Of a stretch of DNA of 64,000 nt, positions 53,369-64,000 are shown piece after piece. The notes below the pieces were generated by a model. It did not search any database. It was not told the origin of the DNA and was given only the letters and a program-made list of their open reading frames with translations. This stretch comes from Campylorhamphus procurvoides. Its lineage: Eukaryota > Chordata > Aves > Passeriformes > Dendrocolaptidae. Each line of letters starts with the position of its first letter. Position 1 is the first letter of the stretch. The DNA is taken from positions 388,877 to 452,876 of the forward strand of contig WBMV01000074.1 in assembly GCA_013396655.1 (NCBI GenBank), written 5' to 3'. Made by a program: the position numbers and the translations under genes.

Positions 53369-54920
53369 GAGTGAGGAGGGGTATTGAGAAAAAATACTTT
53401 CCTCTGTCACCACTGGGCAAGAAAGTAAATACTTGTTTGTGTGGATTAAATGCAGCATTTCTAAGAACGGATGGGAAATAAAATTACCAGCCAATATAGA
53501 TTCCACGGTAAGGAACTGATAATGAAAGATTGGACTTAGCACCTCATATGTACTACTTCATTGACACTTTCAGCTTTTCCAAAGATTGTGTGTGCAAGGC
53601 ATGCAGCTGCTGTTTTTAAAGTCAAATTAAAGAGTAAATAATTTCAGAGAGGGGCTGATTTTTAAATATCAATGTTTTCTCATAGTGCAAACCAGAAATA
53701 CCATCCTTCTTCAAGGTGACTAAAAAAGATCATGTCTGTCCTGTAAGAAATTAAGCTCTCTTCTAGTTTTGTTCTGCTCAGAAAGAAACACGAAATTTAA
53801 TATTAAAAGTTCTCAGAAAGCGCTGGATCCAGAAACACAGAACTGTAGATTTTCAGTCAGTCCCTGGTGAGGACATGTCTACACTGGCACAACTGTTACA
53901 GGTAGCTGTTGTTACACGTTTGCTTGCTCACTATCTTTCCCTGCACAGCTTTTTTTCTCCCAGCCAAGCCACTTCTTGATCACAGTGCAGAATGGAAGTG
54001 TCACCCTAGGCACTAACTGGGATCAGGCAGGGTAGGCTGTATGTAAGAATTGACAACAGACTCCTCAAAGCTTCCCATGCATGGCAAAGATAGGCAAAAT
54101 AAAACTGTTCCTACTCTCCACAGAGCCCTCCTCCCCTCTCTTGCCCATGATTTCATGGGTTACGTAAGAACTTTCTTCCAAGGAATGGTGCTTATAAAGG
54201 GTTATGTGAGGTGAGGAACATTTGTATATGATAATGTGGTTCTTCCTGCTAAAACTCCTTCCAGAATGCCTCTCAGGCATATACAACAGTGTGTAGTGCT
54301 CCCAGATGTGACTACATTTCTAAGGAAGTAAGAGAGGGAAAACCACACTATTGAGTTAGCTGAAAAACTAACTGTGTGAGATTATGCAGCTCATGCACTT
54401 TGGTGCCCATAATTTAACGATGGGGTTTTTAATATTAGATTTTCACTCGCGTTAGATTTTGGGTACTTGTGTCCCCTGCTGTCATCTAAGATCTAGTGGA
54501 AGGCAGGTCCAAGGAAAGGGCTCTTTTCTGCTGTCTCCATAGCCCCCTTCCCCAGGCACCTGGGGCTGCTACAGCTGGAGGTGAGGCAGTGAGCCACATC
54601 AACAGATCTCACCTGCCAGGTGCAACTGAGAACTGCTGCACTGTTCTTCTGCAACAGAGCCAGCCACCACTTACAGTTTTGTCAAACAAGAAAAGCCATT
54701 AGCTAAAGGTACAAAAACACCTGGTTCATGAGGCTGAAGACAGCTATTGAAAGCTGAGGTTTATTAGTAAAGGCACCTGCCTCCTGGGATGCTTCTGCTT
54801 CTGCAAAGCAATGAGTAGGTGTGATGGGTTTGGAGATCCCTAGAGAAGAGCAAGTCCATTGTTACCCATCACGGATCTTTCTGTCAGTAGCAGTAACAGA
54901 TTAAAAGCTCATAGACTTTC

Positions 54921-55000
54921 GGTTTTGGGGTTTTTATGTTGTTTGGTTTTGTTTCATTTTGGTCAGTTGGGGCGGAGGGGGAGGTTGGGGTTTTTTTGTG
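54921..55000 (+). repeat. G/T-rich low-complexity tract with G runs
   Basis: GGTTTTGGGG followed by T-rich sequence, then GGGGCGGAGGGGGAGGTTGGGG at 54969-54990. The latter contains four G-runs with short spacers and is a candidate G-quadruplex. It lies about 1.6 kb upstream of the DPT start. Confidence 0.75.
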
Positions 55001-55308
55001 CGTGGTCTGAATGGGGAAGACAGGTAGTCAAAAGAGTGGAGGAGATATTTGCAGCAGCAAACAGTCTCTGGACCCTTTGCAGTGATTTCACAAGAAAAGA
55101 TGGAATCTGAATCTGGAACTATTCCAGTGGTCACGCATTTCACTAGTAACACAGCATAGGCAATAAATGCATATGTAGACTATGTTAGATTGACTCTGAG
55201 CTGTCTTATTATTAAAGTATGCTAAAGTCCCAGAGTTTTCTATGGGTCAAGTGTACAATTAAGTAAAGCACACCATTCCACACTCTCCTGAGTAGAGTGG
55301 GTTCCTGA

Positions 55309-55700
55309 TCACAGAATCACAGAACGCAATGAGTTGGAAGGGACCCAAAAGGATCATCAAGTTCAACTCCTGGCCCCACACAGGGCCATTCCCAAGAGTC
55401 ACACCATGTGCCTGAGGGTATCACTGAAATACTTCTTGAGCCCTGTCAGGTTTGGTGCTGTGGCCACTTCCCTGGGAAGCCTGTTCCAATGTCCAACCAC
55501 TCACTGGGAAAATAACCTTTTCCTAATATGCAACCTAAACCTCCCCTGACACAACTTCAGACCATTCCCTCGGATCCTGTCACTGGTCACCAGAGAAGAG
55601 ATCAGTGCCTGCCCCTCCTCTTCCTTTCACAAGGAGGTTATATTCTGCAATGAGGTCTCCCCCAGTCTCCTCTTCTTCAGGCTGAAGAGATCAAGAAATG
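55309..55700 (-). mobile_element. CR1 LINE 3' end, antisense
   Basis: It starts with the hallmark antisense CR1 3' terminus ('tcacagaatcacagaacgca', then 'gagttggaagggaccc') and runs through the 'cctgttccaatgtccaacca' and 'aatatgcaacctaaacctcc' phrases. It goes on to the 'tgaggtctcccccagtctcc' block of the ORF2 end. It is only moderately diverged, 5'-truncated, and about 0.9 kb upstream of the DPT TATA box. The right boundary lies between 55690 and 55740. Confidence 0.93.
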
Positions 55701-56555
55701 ACCCAAGGATGTTGCACCTAAACGCTTTCCAAATGGCAAATCAGACTTTGAATTTGCAGCACAGCAGTTCCTCAGCAGTAGCCTCATGTTTGTAGCTCAT
55801 AATAAAACCAAGGTAGCTTAATGGGCCTTGCTCAAAGATTTTAGTAGGTTCTGATCACATATGAAGCTTATTTAATTGTAACTTTCTTATGTGGTTTATC
55901 CTCAAATGAAACCATCTGCCAAGTCCACTGTTTCATGGAGCTCACATACAGTCATGGAGGAATCAGTTCTGCCTGGAAGAAGCCCATGCCCTACTTCTCA
56001 GGGTGGGCTGTTTACATGCCAAGACAGAGTCTCAGTCACTTGGCTCCACCTTCCAACCAAACCAAATCAAAATTTCTAAAGGAGTTTTCACAACAGGAGC
56101 AGTGAATTCCCTCACCTTGCCCAATTCCCTTCTTTCTAGGCACTGGCAGAATCATATCACACACATCTAGGGAAGAGAGGGTGGTGACACACAACACAAT
56201 CTCACTTTGTTGCTTGTTACTAATGATGGAAAATGGCAACCTCAAATAGAGCTTTAACTTGAAATAAAGTAGTTTTCAAACATAATTGCTGTCTTGAGGA
56301 TAAAAGTGAGATGTCTGTGACAGTTGTACTATGATGTGTAGCTTGCTCTATACAGTAGCTCTGCAGTAAATGATCACAGATGGCTTGTGGTGGTGGGAAG
56401 ACCCTGCTCTTAGTGACTGCAGACTTACTGTACTTGCAGAATTCCACCTTAAAAGTAATTGGACGTCTCTGTAACTCAGAGAAGGTTTGCTAAGCAATGA
56501 CACACTGCACTTGGATCTGGAAATACAACATCTGGAAGCCAAATGTTACATGCGA

Positions 56556-56563
56556 TATAAAAG
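56556..56563 (+). promoter_or_regulatory. DPT: TATA box of the DPT promoter
   Basis: TATAAAAG sits 59 bp upstream of the DPT start codon. Usual TATA spacing puts transcription start near 56586-56590, leaving a 5' leader of only about 25-30 nt before the ATG. An inverted CCAAT box (ATTGG, 56458-56462) lies about 95 bp further upstream. There is no CpG island, which fits a tissue-restricted (fibroblast or matrix) TATA promoter. The transcription start is inferred from spacing only. Confidence 0.75.
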
Positions 56564-56614
56564 CGCCAGCCCAACAAAACAGCAGGACATTTCTAAGCCA
56601 GGAACATCTCCAGG

Positions 56615-56913
56615 ATGGACCTTGTCCTTCTCTGTGTGTTCCTGCCTCTAGTGACTGTGGCATGGGGCCAGTACGGTGACTATTACTACGGTCCCTATAA
56701 TTATGGAGATAACGATGAATGGGTCAATGTGTACCGGCAGGGTTTCAACTTTCAGTGCCCACACGGGCAGGTGATCGTGGCTGTCAGAAGTGTTTTCAGC
56801 AAGAAGGAAGGCTCTGACAGACTGTGGAACTATGCCTGCATGCCAGCATCCCAGAGCCTCGGTGAGCCGACAGAGTGCTGGTGGGAAGAGATCAACAGGG
56901 CGGGAACCGAATG
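56615..56913 (+). CDS. DPT: Dermatopontin, coding exon 1 (N-terminal 99 codons plus 2 nt; gene continues beyond the window)
   Basis: Seen: the ATG at 56615 opens a frame of 99 full codons. It begins with a hydrophobic signal peptide ([18 protein letters not shown]) whose likely cleavage is after Gly18, leaving Gln19 at the mature N-terminus. A Tyr/Asp-rich stretch follows (residues 19-35, [13 protein letters not shown]). Then come the family blocks QVIVAVRS (52-59), FSKKEGSDR (61-69), WNYACMP (71-77) and [15 protein letters not shown] (83-97). Cysteines at 48, 75 and 88 fit the family's disulphide pattern. The frame reaches a stop at 56915, but a splice donor ATG|GTAGGA at 56913/56914 precedes it and splits the Trp codon after two bases. 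Known: dermatopontin (TRAMP) is a secreted matrix protein of about 200 residues that binds decorin and TGF-beta and promotes collagen fibrillogenesis; this exon is about half of it. The first D-R-x-W repeat reads DRLWNYAC. The start is fixed by the signal peptide and by a TATA box 59 bp upstream. Later exons were not found up to 64000. Confidence 0.96.
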
Positions 56914-58699
56914 GTAGGATACCCCCGACAACCCCTGCAGGGCACAGCCCTGATCACCCCTGTGGAATGTGGGTTCTAATACTGTGGTCAGAGCATATTA
57001 ATGCCATGAGAACCAGCGGCTTCACTGCCACGAACAACTGCCTAAGACTCATTAATCACGATGCATGGGAGGGAATCAGCATCACATTCGCCTTCTCTGT
57101 AGCAATTTCTTGCTGGAGGGTGCCAGTGTGCTTTACAAACCCTGCACCCTTCGGTCACTCACAACCTCAGCTGTGAAGTGGTTCGGTCTTGCTGCTGTTT
57201 CAAAGATAAGGAAAATTAGTCTGGAACCTGCAGTGAGGAGAGGATAAAGTCCCTCTTGAAAAGTCACACAATCAGTGACTAAACTGGGGAACAAATCATA
57301 AAATTCCTCACCCCATCCTCAGGCTCTTATCAGTAGCAAAAATAATCTCTGTTTTGCACTGGCTTTTTCCTTGATGTTTTTGTTGCTAAGCTTTTTGGCT
57401 TAGGCATAGACAAAGGCTGTTTCCTAGTTGTGCTGTTACTACAGGAGCCAAAAATCCACACTAACGAGCAAAGATGGCATACATATACGTGCATTATAAT
57501 AGCAGAAGATCATGTTAATTCCCTAATACAGCCAGTTTAACTAGTTAACTAAATGTTGTATTTTCCATCAACCTTGGAGGCAAAGGTCACAATAAATTTG
57601 GGAAATATGTATAGTATTTCAGGTTTGGACAGCACGTACCCAGTATTTAATTATCTCTTGATTATTTTTTCATGTGAAACAGAGTTTTGGAAAACTCTCA
57701 GATTGAAATATTCTTTGGACATAATGAAATGCATGCAGGAATATTTTCAAATACTTGAAATGTGAATTTTGTAGATTTTGTTATGTGGTAATAGGTTAGC
57801 AGGAAAATGTGAAGTTTCTGCTTTGTAAATGATTCAAAATTTTGTTCTGAATTATGCATGCTCTTTCGTTTACCACGTGATACATGCCTATGGCTGATGC
57901 AATTGCTAAGAGAAAAAAAGACTGACCCTATACTTAATTTTGGAATGAGAACTGAAAAGAAAGGAGGAGGGCTGCAAAACAGGCAGAAAGAAGACACTGT
58001 GGTAATCCTGGATGACTTCTTCATTTTTTTATGCATTGATACAATTTCTACTTATTTCATAATAATTCTGTCTTAGATGTTTCTTTTGCTCAAAATTAAA
58101 TTATTACTCGCTTTCTAAAAATCCCTGGCAGCAATTGCTCAAGTTCACTTCTCACAAACAGGGTACAGTATGTCTATACAGAACATTTTCTTCTGCTATC
58201 TAGCCATTCCTCACCATGCTCCATATGCTGAGCATGACTACATCCACAGTGTACTATCTGAATCTCGTTTCCTTCACCTCTTAAAAAAATCTTTCCACTT
58301 TGTCCTCTTTCTTGCCCACAGGTTTTTCCTATAGCAAATCCTATCTTTTCATCAAGGGTATTTATTTCCCAACCCCGCTTTAATGTGTTTGATTCTGTTT
58401 CTCTCTCCTTCCTAGCTTTCAGAGTTATTTTAGCATATTTTCCCTAGACCACCTTCCCAGTCCAACATCCTTGCTCCTCATGGATGTACTGCTTTCTTTC
58501 TCCTATTCTGGGGGAGGGGAAGTCACCAGAGTGATTTTGGAACACATACCCCTTTGCAAAGGTGAACTTGTGCTCCTAGTCCCTTGGGCTGTTCCCATAA
58601 ATCTTAGCTGTGTCTGATTGGGTTCTGCAAATTTCACTTTTCTGCACCCTGGGCTGAGCTAGTTGTACCTACAGTGCTTCATGAAGAGAGGCTTGTTGA

Positions 58700-59757
58700 A
58701 AGCCAAACATTACCATGACAACTCGGCCATGGCAGTAAGTGCCATGTCCAGTCTTTTCTGAAGCACATTGAGGGATGGTGACTCTACCACCTTCTGTGCA
58801 GCTAATTCCAATAGCTAATCACCATTTCTGATTCCAATAGCTAATCACCCTTTCTGTGGAGAATATCTTCCTAATGTTCAACCTAAACCTTCACTGGTGC
58901 AACTGGAGGTTGTGTCCTCTGGTTCTGTCACTAGTTACCTGGGAGAAAAGACCGACCCCTACCTGGTTACAACCTCCTTTTAGGTAGTTGTAGAGAGTGA
59001 TGAGGTCCCCCCTGAGCCTCCTTTTCTCCAGGTTAAGCAACCCCAGCTCCCTCAGCTGCTCCTCAAAGGTCCTGTGCTCCAGTCTCTCCACCAGCATCAC
59101 TGCCCTTCTCTGGGTACATTCCAGCACCTCAGTGTTTTCCTGGATTGAGGTGTGGCCTCACCAGTGCCCAGTACACAGGGACAATCACTCCCCTGGTCCT
59201 GCTGGCCACACTATTGCTGATACAAGCCCAGATGTCATCAGCCTTCTTGGCCACCTGGGCACACTGCTGGCTCATGTTCAGCCACTGCTGAACAGCACCC
59301 CCAGGTCCTTTTCTCCTGGGCCACTTTCCAGCCACTCTTCCCCCAGCCTGTAGTCCTGCATCACTTTATTGTGGCCAAAATGTAGGACCTAGCACTTGGT
59401 CTTGCTGAACCTCCTGCCACTGGTCTCAGGTTACTGATCCAGCCTGTCCAGGTACCTCTACAGAGACCTCCTACCTTCCAGCAATTCCAGATCCAATCTT
59501 ACTTGCTGTCATCTGCAAATTTTCTCATGGTAGACTTGATCTCATCCAGATCATCAATACAGAATTAAACAGAACTGGGTCCAACACTGATCCCTTGGGG
59601 GACACCACTAATGCCCAGACACCAACTGGATGCAGCACCACTCACCACCACTCTCCGGGCCTGGCCTTACAGCCAGTTCTTAACCCAGCAAAGAGTGCAC
59701 CTGTCCAGCTTTTCTAGGAGCATTCTGTGGGAGACAGTGTCAAAGGCTGCTACTCTG
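58700..59757 (-). mobile_element. CR1 LINE in DPT intron 1, antisense
   Basis: About 1.05 kb of CR1 in antisense. It runs from the 3' UTR ('gccatgtccagtcttttctg') through the ORF2 C-terminus (minus-strand frame with [20 protein letters not shown]) to the reverse-transcriptase thumb region ('cagatcatcaatacagaatt', 'gatcccttgggggacacc'). It then breaks off 5' at about 59757. The extreme 3' terminal repeat is missing or eroded. The reading frame is broken in several places. A 26-bp direct duplication lies inside it (58805-58856). Confidence 0.93.
58805..58856. repeat. 26-bp tandem duplication inside the intronic CR1
   Basis: Two head-to-tail copies of a 26-mer beginning attccaatagctaatcacc, at 58805-58830 and 58831-58856, differ at one base. 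CR1 normally has this segment once, so the duplication happened after insertion or in its source copy. Confidence 0.9.
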
Positions 59758-61160
59758 CTGCAGCCGAGGCTTTTTATTCCTTGCTCTACCTTCACTGAGT
59801 AATGAGAACAAGCTCACTGCATCCTTTTGTAAAAGCCCTCTAACTTAATAATAGGTAGCAGCTGTGCCTTTCCCCCACCCACACACCTTCACTCATGCTT
59901 TTGTTTTCAGGCTGAATATGTCTCCACTCTTCTAGTTTTTCTCTGGAAATTTTGTTATATTCCAACACAATAAGCAAGTACTGATCATACCTACAGCTCT
60001 TCTCTCAAAACTCTAGTCTGGCAGAAACACCAAAAAAATTACCTTTGACAAATTATGTTTATGGCATTTCACCATTCTTTACAGAGAAGACAGTCTCCAA
60101 CTCATTATTTTCTTTGGCTTTTAGTACTTTGGGGTAAAGGGCAGAAATGGAGATGAGGAGCACAGGGATAGGAATTTGGGGGGCAAGAGGGAATGACTGG
60201 CAGAGCTTCCTAGCAAGTTTGCTTCCTTCACTAAGTACTTAGAAAATTAACCTGTAAGACTTTGAATCTGTCAGATATGAAAAAAAAATATTTAACAGCA
60301 AGAGGACCATGACACACATTAGGCATCTAAACACAATGCCTAGTTTATGATCTTTGCCTCCTTCCAGGGTCAATGGAGAGAAATGGGCACTTTAAAAAAT
60401 GCTCTCTGGGGCACCTTATGCCTCTCTGTAAGCAGACTCATGAAGACCAATCCCCTCTGATAGTTACCTGGAATTACCCAGTGGCATTTCAGAATATATC
60501 TAACTACAGTGTGTCAGTCAATAAATGCATCCCTGAAGTTAATCATATATGTGCATACACTTCTGAAGAGACTATGTCCTTTTGTGTTTTACTGAAGGGA
60601 CATGAGAAGCTTGTGAACGTGTTACAAGACTCATAAGGAAAATTTTGGCCATAGATTGAATCTGATCACCAGGGATGCCTTCTCAGCTTCCTTAACCTGT
60701 GTATACATTTAGAGTACAAATGCTTTTTTGAATCTGTCCCAACACCTTACTCCTTCAGAGGCTATCTGCTAATCAAGATGCTATTTAACAGCTAGAGAGA
60801 GCAACTGAGAGAAGACCCAGTTCATGGATAATTTGGAAATACTCATGTCTGGAGTAGGGAAAAGTCTTCAGGGCATACCTTGATTCTGCAGCCCTTCTCA
60901 TTATTTTTATGCTGCAACATCGCAAAGAATCCTGTCCTTCAGGGAGCGCAGTTTATGTTCGTAGCTGCAGTTGTACTGGAGGAAGTTTGACCTTGCATAG
61001 ATATTTCATCACCTATGGACTGAGTGATTGCAGGTGAGACTGTTCTCCACTGCTTTGCTGAATACTACAGAGTTGTCTCCACAGACCTGTCTCTGAGCAA
61101 GGTACTTAGGAAAAACAGGTTTTCTTGGCTGAAAATTACCATATTGAAGGACAGGGATCA

Positions 61161-61183
61161 CACAAACAAACAAACAAACAAAA
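61161..61183 (+). repeat. (AAAC)n microsatellite in DPT intron 1
   Basis: About five units of CAAA in tandem after CA; simple repeat. Confidence 0.95.
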
Positions 61184-62362
61184 TCTTGCAAGCGAAGACA
61201 AGCAACTCTTACTTCCAGAAAAAAATGTTTGTTTTTACACCACGTAATACAGATGAATCCATGCTATATTCCAAATATACTCCCAGTTAGCTGTAAGGCA
61301 CAAAGCAGAAACATTTCCAGCCAAGTGCTATTCAATCCGTGTTTATTGACTCTTTTCCTTGTTTAGATTTCTGAGAAAGTGTTTAGATGGGACTTGGTGA
61401 AAACAGATATCTAGATTCTCCCTTCCCACTCCCATTCTCACTCTTCTTTTCCCACAAACTAGGTGCCAAGTCAGACTAATGAGCAAAGGAAACGTCTGCA
61501 GGAGCCTCCTGTTCAGGCACTGACAGCCCACTTCAGTATATCCACAAAGAAATGCTTTTGTTCTCAGCCTCTGACCAATCCCAAATTTCAAATCTGAGGG
61601 TGTATTACCCAAACCAAATAATCCAGCTGCCCTTTCAAAATGTTCCCAGTTGTGCTAGCTACACAAACAAATTAATTTTCTTCAGAACCCTAGGTTTACA
61701 TTAAAGGACTAGTGCTATGAGCTTTTAGCACAGCTGCAATGGACCGAGTCCAGTGGGAGCATCTGAGGAGAAGAGGAGTGTTCCTGTAGATAAGGAGGCC
61801 TCGTCAGCCACTGTAAAAAAAGAAATTATCAGGGCGAATAGGCCCTTGCCTTCCCTCAAGGCAGAGAGCAGAAAGCAATTCATGACTAAATGAAAGAAAA
61901 AGATTGCTGAAGAGGTTATAGAGTTTGTTATAGAGGTTGCCTGTGGCATGTGGAAGTCATGACATGTCTCACCACCCTACAACAGATAGTGAAGACTTCT
62001 CACAGAAGTGGCTATTGGAGACTGAAATGGCCTAAACAAACATGTGAAGTTGTAAAAGTAATTTTTTCCCTATTAGTGCCAGAGTTTCGAGTGTCCTGAA
62101 CCTGCCCTCAGCCTCTTATGACTCCCCGTTCAACTGCAACACACTGACCATTAAATTAGCTCTCGTCACGCAATTAACCAAATTGCACAGAGGGAAGACA
62201 CTCCACCAAAATAACTCAGGAGAACAGTATAAGGCCTGCCCCTACAGGGACATGGAATGACACTCTCAGGTTACCCTGTCACAAAGAACAAATGGCCCTC
62301 ACTGAAGCACCACCCTGTGCCTACTGAGCTGTGTGTCAGACACGGAGACCTTCAGAGAGGGC

Positions 62363-62410
62363 TATCCCGAGCACTATCCCGAGCACTGTCCCAAACATTA
62401 TCCCAAGAAG
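62363..62410 (+). repeat. Four-copy 12-bp tandem repeat in DPT intron 1
   Basis: TATCCCGAGCAC occurs twice exactly (62363-62374, 62375-62386). Two diverged copies follow, TGTCCCAAACAT (62387-62398) and TATCCCAAGAAG (62399-62410). The unit is a multiple of 3, so the local frame reads as a short Ala-Leu-Ser-Arg type repeat, which I take to be incidental. Confidence 0.85.
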
Positions 62411-64000
62411 TGCAGCAGGGATTCCATGCAGGCTCTAGCACCTCCACTTACTGCACCTTGGATTGGGCTTCTCCGAGCAGATTTGTAGTGATAAAGCTTC
62501 CTCTTTGGGTTGTCATCCTCAGGATAATGTGCTGCTGATGTCTCTAAGGGATCGGGGGCCTCAGAGAGAGGTTTACCACACAGCACAACACTCTGGAGCT
62601 TTGTCTAGCACAGGGCAATAATACAATGTAGGCATAATTAAGAATTCTCATCATAACTGGTGCCATTTTTCAAAACAACTAAAAAGTTGCAAGCAGTAAT
62701 TGCCTTCAGTCTGGCAGGCAGCTGTTGAGTCAGTGAGGCACACACTTGGTTGCTGAGGCTGTGTCAATGTACACAAATAACGTGGCAAAATTTAAATGCA
62801 TCTGTAGGGTGAAACAGGTCATGCACAGACACAAAATCCACATGTGCATTTTAAGTAGGTTTATTTCAAACCGGGTCTAGTTTGGTCTCACAGATAAAAG
62901 CTCACTGGTGACCAGTGAAAGCAGTCCTGACCTGAACTAACCCAATAACAGGGATGCAATGCTTTGGTTGCTTGCTGTGGCGAAACTCAGCTGTGAAGCA
63001 CTCACTACCCAGTTCAGAAGATTTGGCAGAGGAGGGGCTTTACACAGCAATTGCAGCAGGCCAGGAAAGTCTCAGGTACCATATCCCTGCTACTACATTG
63101 AACTCCTCCCAGAATAAGGCTATATAGTTTACTTACCTCCTGTGAAGCTCTGCAGCCGGTTCCAACAGCTGTAGACAAGGCAAGGGCAACTTCCCCTTCA
63201 AGAGCACCTGACCCTCACCACCACGTTTTCTCACTCCCCCACCAGCTCACCAGTACCAGATCCAAAAGGCTACTCTTTGTGCATTGCAACTTGACCCAAC
63301 CAGAAAAAAAACCCCAACCTATCCATTGCCAAGTGTAGGCCCACAGAGTCCCAGCCAGTGTCACATGTTCTTTTGCATTCACCTTCTAAGAGGTATCTTC
63401 CTCTCTTCTTAGCAATGCCAGGATTTCATGAGTGAGGAGAACCCAGTGACTAACTCTGAATACTGAACTATCCTTTGTAACAAATGTGCAGAGCGGGTCT
63501 CGTGAGAAAGGCTTTTTTTGACTTGGCCATAAATCAAAATTCCCAAATCACTAGTTTTTATTCAGTCTACTTGCTTGCAGGATTTGCTGTGATGAGAGTA
63601 GTGTTCAAAAGAGAAGGAAAAAAAACCTTACATATTAAGTGTTGTTTTCAGATTAGTGCATAGAGCATCTGACTAAAAAGGTGTGTGGAGAGGGGTTGTT
63701 TGTTTCCCTTGAAAAATTACTTTCTGCTTTTAGGAAAGAGGCCAACAGGGAAAAGTAAAATGAATAAAATACTTTAGATAAACTCACAAAGAAGCACTCC
63801 AATTTCTGAGAGCGTCTCTTCATTTTTGAATGAATATCTGGATTTTACTTTAACACTAGAAGGATCAAGGAAAAAAATCTTATCTCAAAGCTAAAGAAAA
63901 GTGCTTCAACGTCACTATTGTCTTGTTTTCACTGAACCCAACATGGAGCCTGAATAACAAATTGCACATCTTTGTGTATGAGACAGAAGCAGAGAGAAGT

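Larger units (their letters stand above)
53369..56457. other. Proximal upstream region of DPT
   Basis: Contains the G/T tract at 54921-55000 and the CR1 at 55309-55700. Between 55740 and 56457 is unique AT-leaning sequence directly before the promoter, with no exon recognised. Confidence 0.6.
56914..64000 (+). other. DPT: DPT intron 1 (5' part, runs off the window)
   Basis: The intron begins at the GT of GTAGGA (56914). No segment resembling the rest of dermatopontin was recognised up to the window end: the second half should show further DR-x-W-x-F/Y repeats and a Cys-Cys pair. The intron is therefore inferred to be longer than 7 kb. It holds a CR1 LINE (58700-59757), an AAAC microsatellite (61161-61183) and a 12-bp tandem repeat (62363-62410). 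Pyrimidine-rich unique DNA lies at about 58080-58640. The rest shows nothing recognisable. Confidence 0.7.

Noticed and set aside
56790..57176. 128-codon frame overlapping DPT exon 1 in another phase
   Set aside because: It is a shadow of the DPT exon running into intron 1; the DPT frame matches the family.
56914..57250. Possible DPT exon 2 immediately after exon 1
   Set aside because: The sequence does not encode the expected continuation with its DR-x-W and paired-Cys motifs, and a good donor ends exon 1.
58891..59335. Adjacent minus-strand frames of 78 and 68 codons
   Set aside because: Both are broken CR1 ORF2 C-terminal pieces.
1..64000. CRISPR arrays, bacterial operons, tRNA or rRNA genes, endogenous retroviral genes
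   Set aside because: None of the expected repeat-spacer periodicity, Shine-Dalgarno/operon layout, tRNA A/B boxes or gag/pol frames was found.

Overview
The window is vertebrate nuclear DNA, most likely from a bird. Three things point that way. First, the recognisable interspersed repeats are almost all CR1-type LINEs, with the typical 3' end wording in both orientations and no SINEs seen. Second, repeat density is low. Third, the one identifiable gene, at 56615, encodes the start of a dermatopontin (DPT) very close to the vertebrate family sequence. There are no operons, bacterial genes, CRISPR arrays or phage. Nearly all short open frames are chance readings of non-coding DNA or of CR1.

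Layout. 1-6890: no recognisable gene; a striking GGG-tract purine repeat at 3801-3872 followed by a T/G-rich tract. 6891-7032 (minus): a well-formed candidate internal or terminal coding exon of an unidentified gene. 7033-22373: non-coding, with a few low-complexity tracts, a small hairpin and one ambiguous base (8036). 22374-23096: a 5'-truncated CR1 on the plus strand. 26600-28060: a much older, degenerate CR1/L3-like element on the minus strand. 28061-56400: mostly featureless, with two old CR1 3' fragments (46125-46232 plus; 53279-53368 minus), a CpG-retaining patch with three CGTCA sites near 45.1-45.25 kb, and a CR1 at 55309-55700 (minus). 56458-56614: DPT promoter with a TATA box. 56615-56913: DPT coding exon 1. 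56914-64000: the start of DPT intron 1, holding a roughly 1 kb CR1 (58700-59757, minus) and small tandem repeats. No further DPT exon was recognised, so the rest of the gene should lie to the right.

The genes do not form a system within this window. DPT makes a secreted, tyrosine-rich extracellular-matrix protein that binds decorin, TGF-beta and collagen fibrils. The roughly 49.5 kb between the minus-strand exon and DPT is a gene-poor stretch lying upstream of the DPT promoter, so it may hold DPT regulatory DNA. I did not find convincing evidence of an undescribed biological system. The observations most worth checking are the unidentified exon, the regular G-tract array and the CRE-like cluster.
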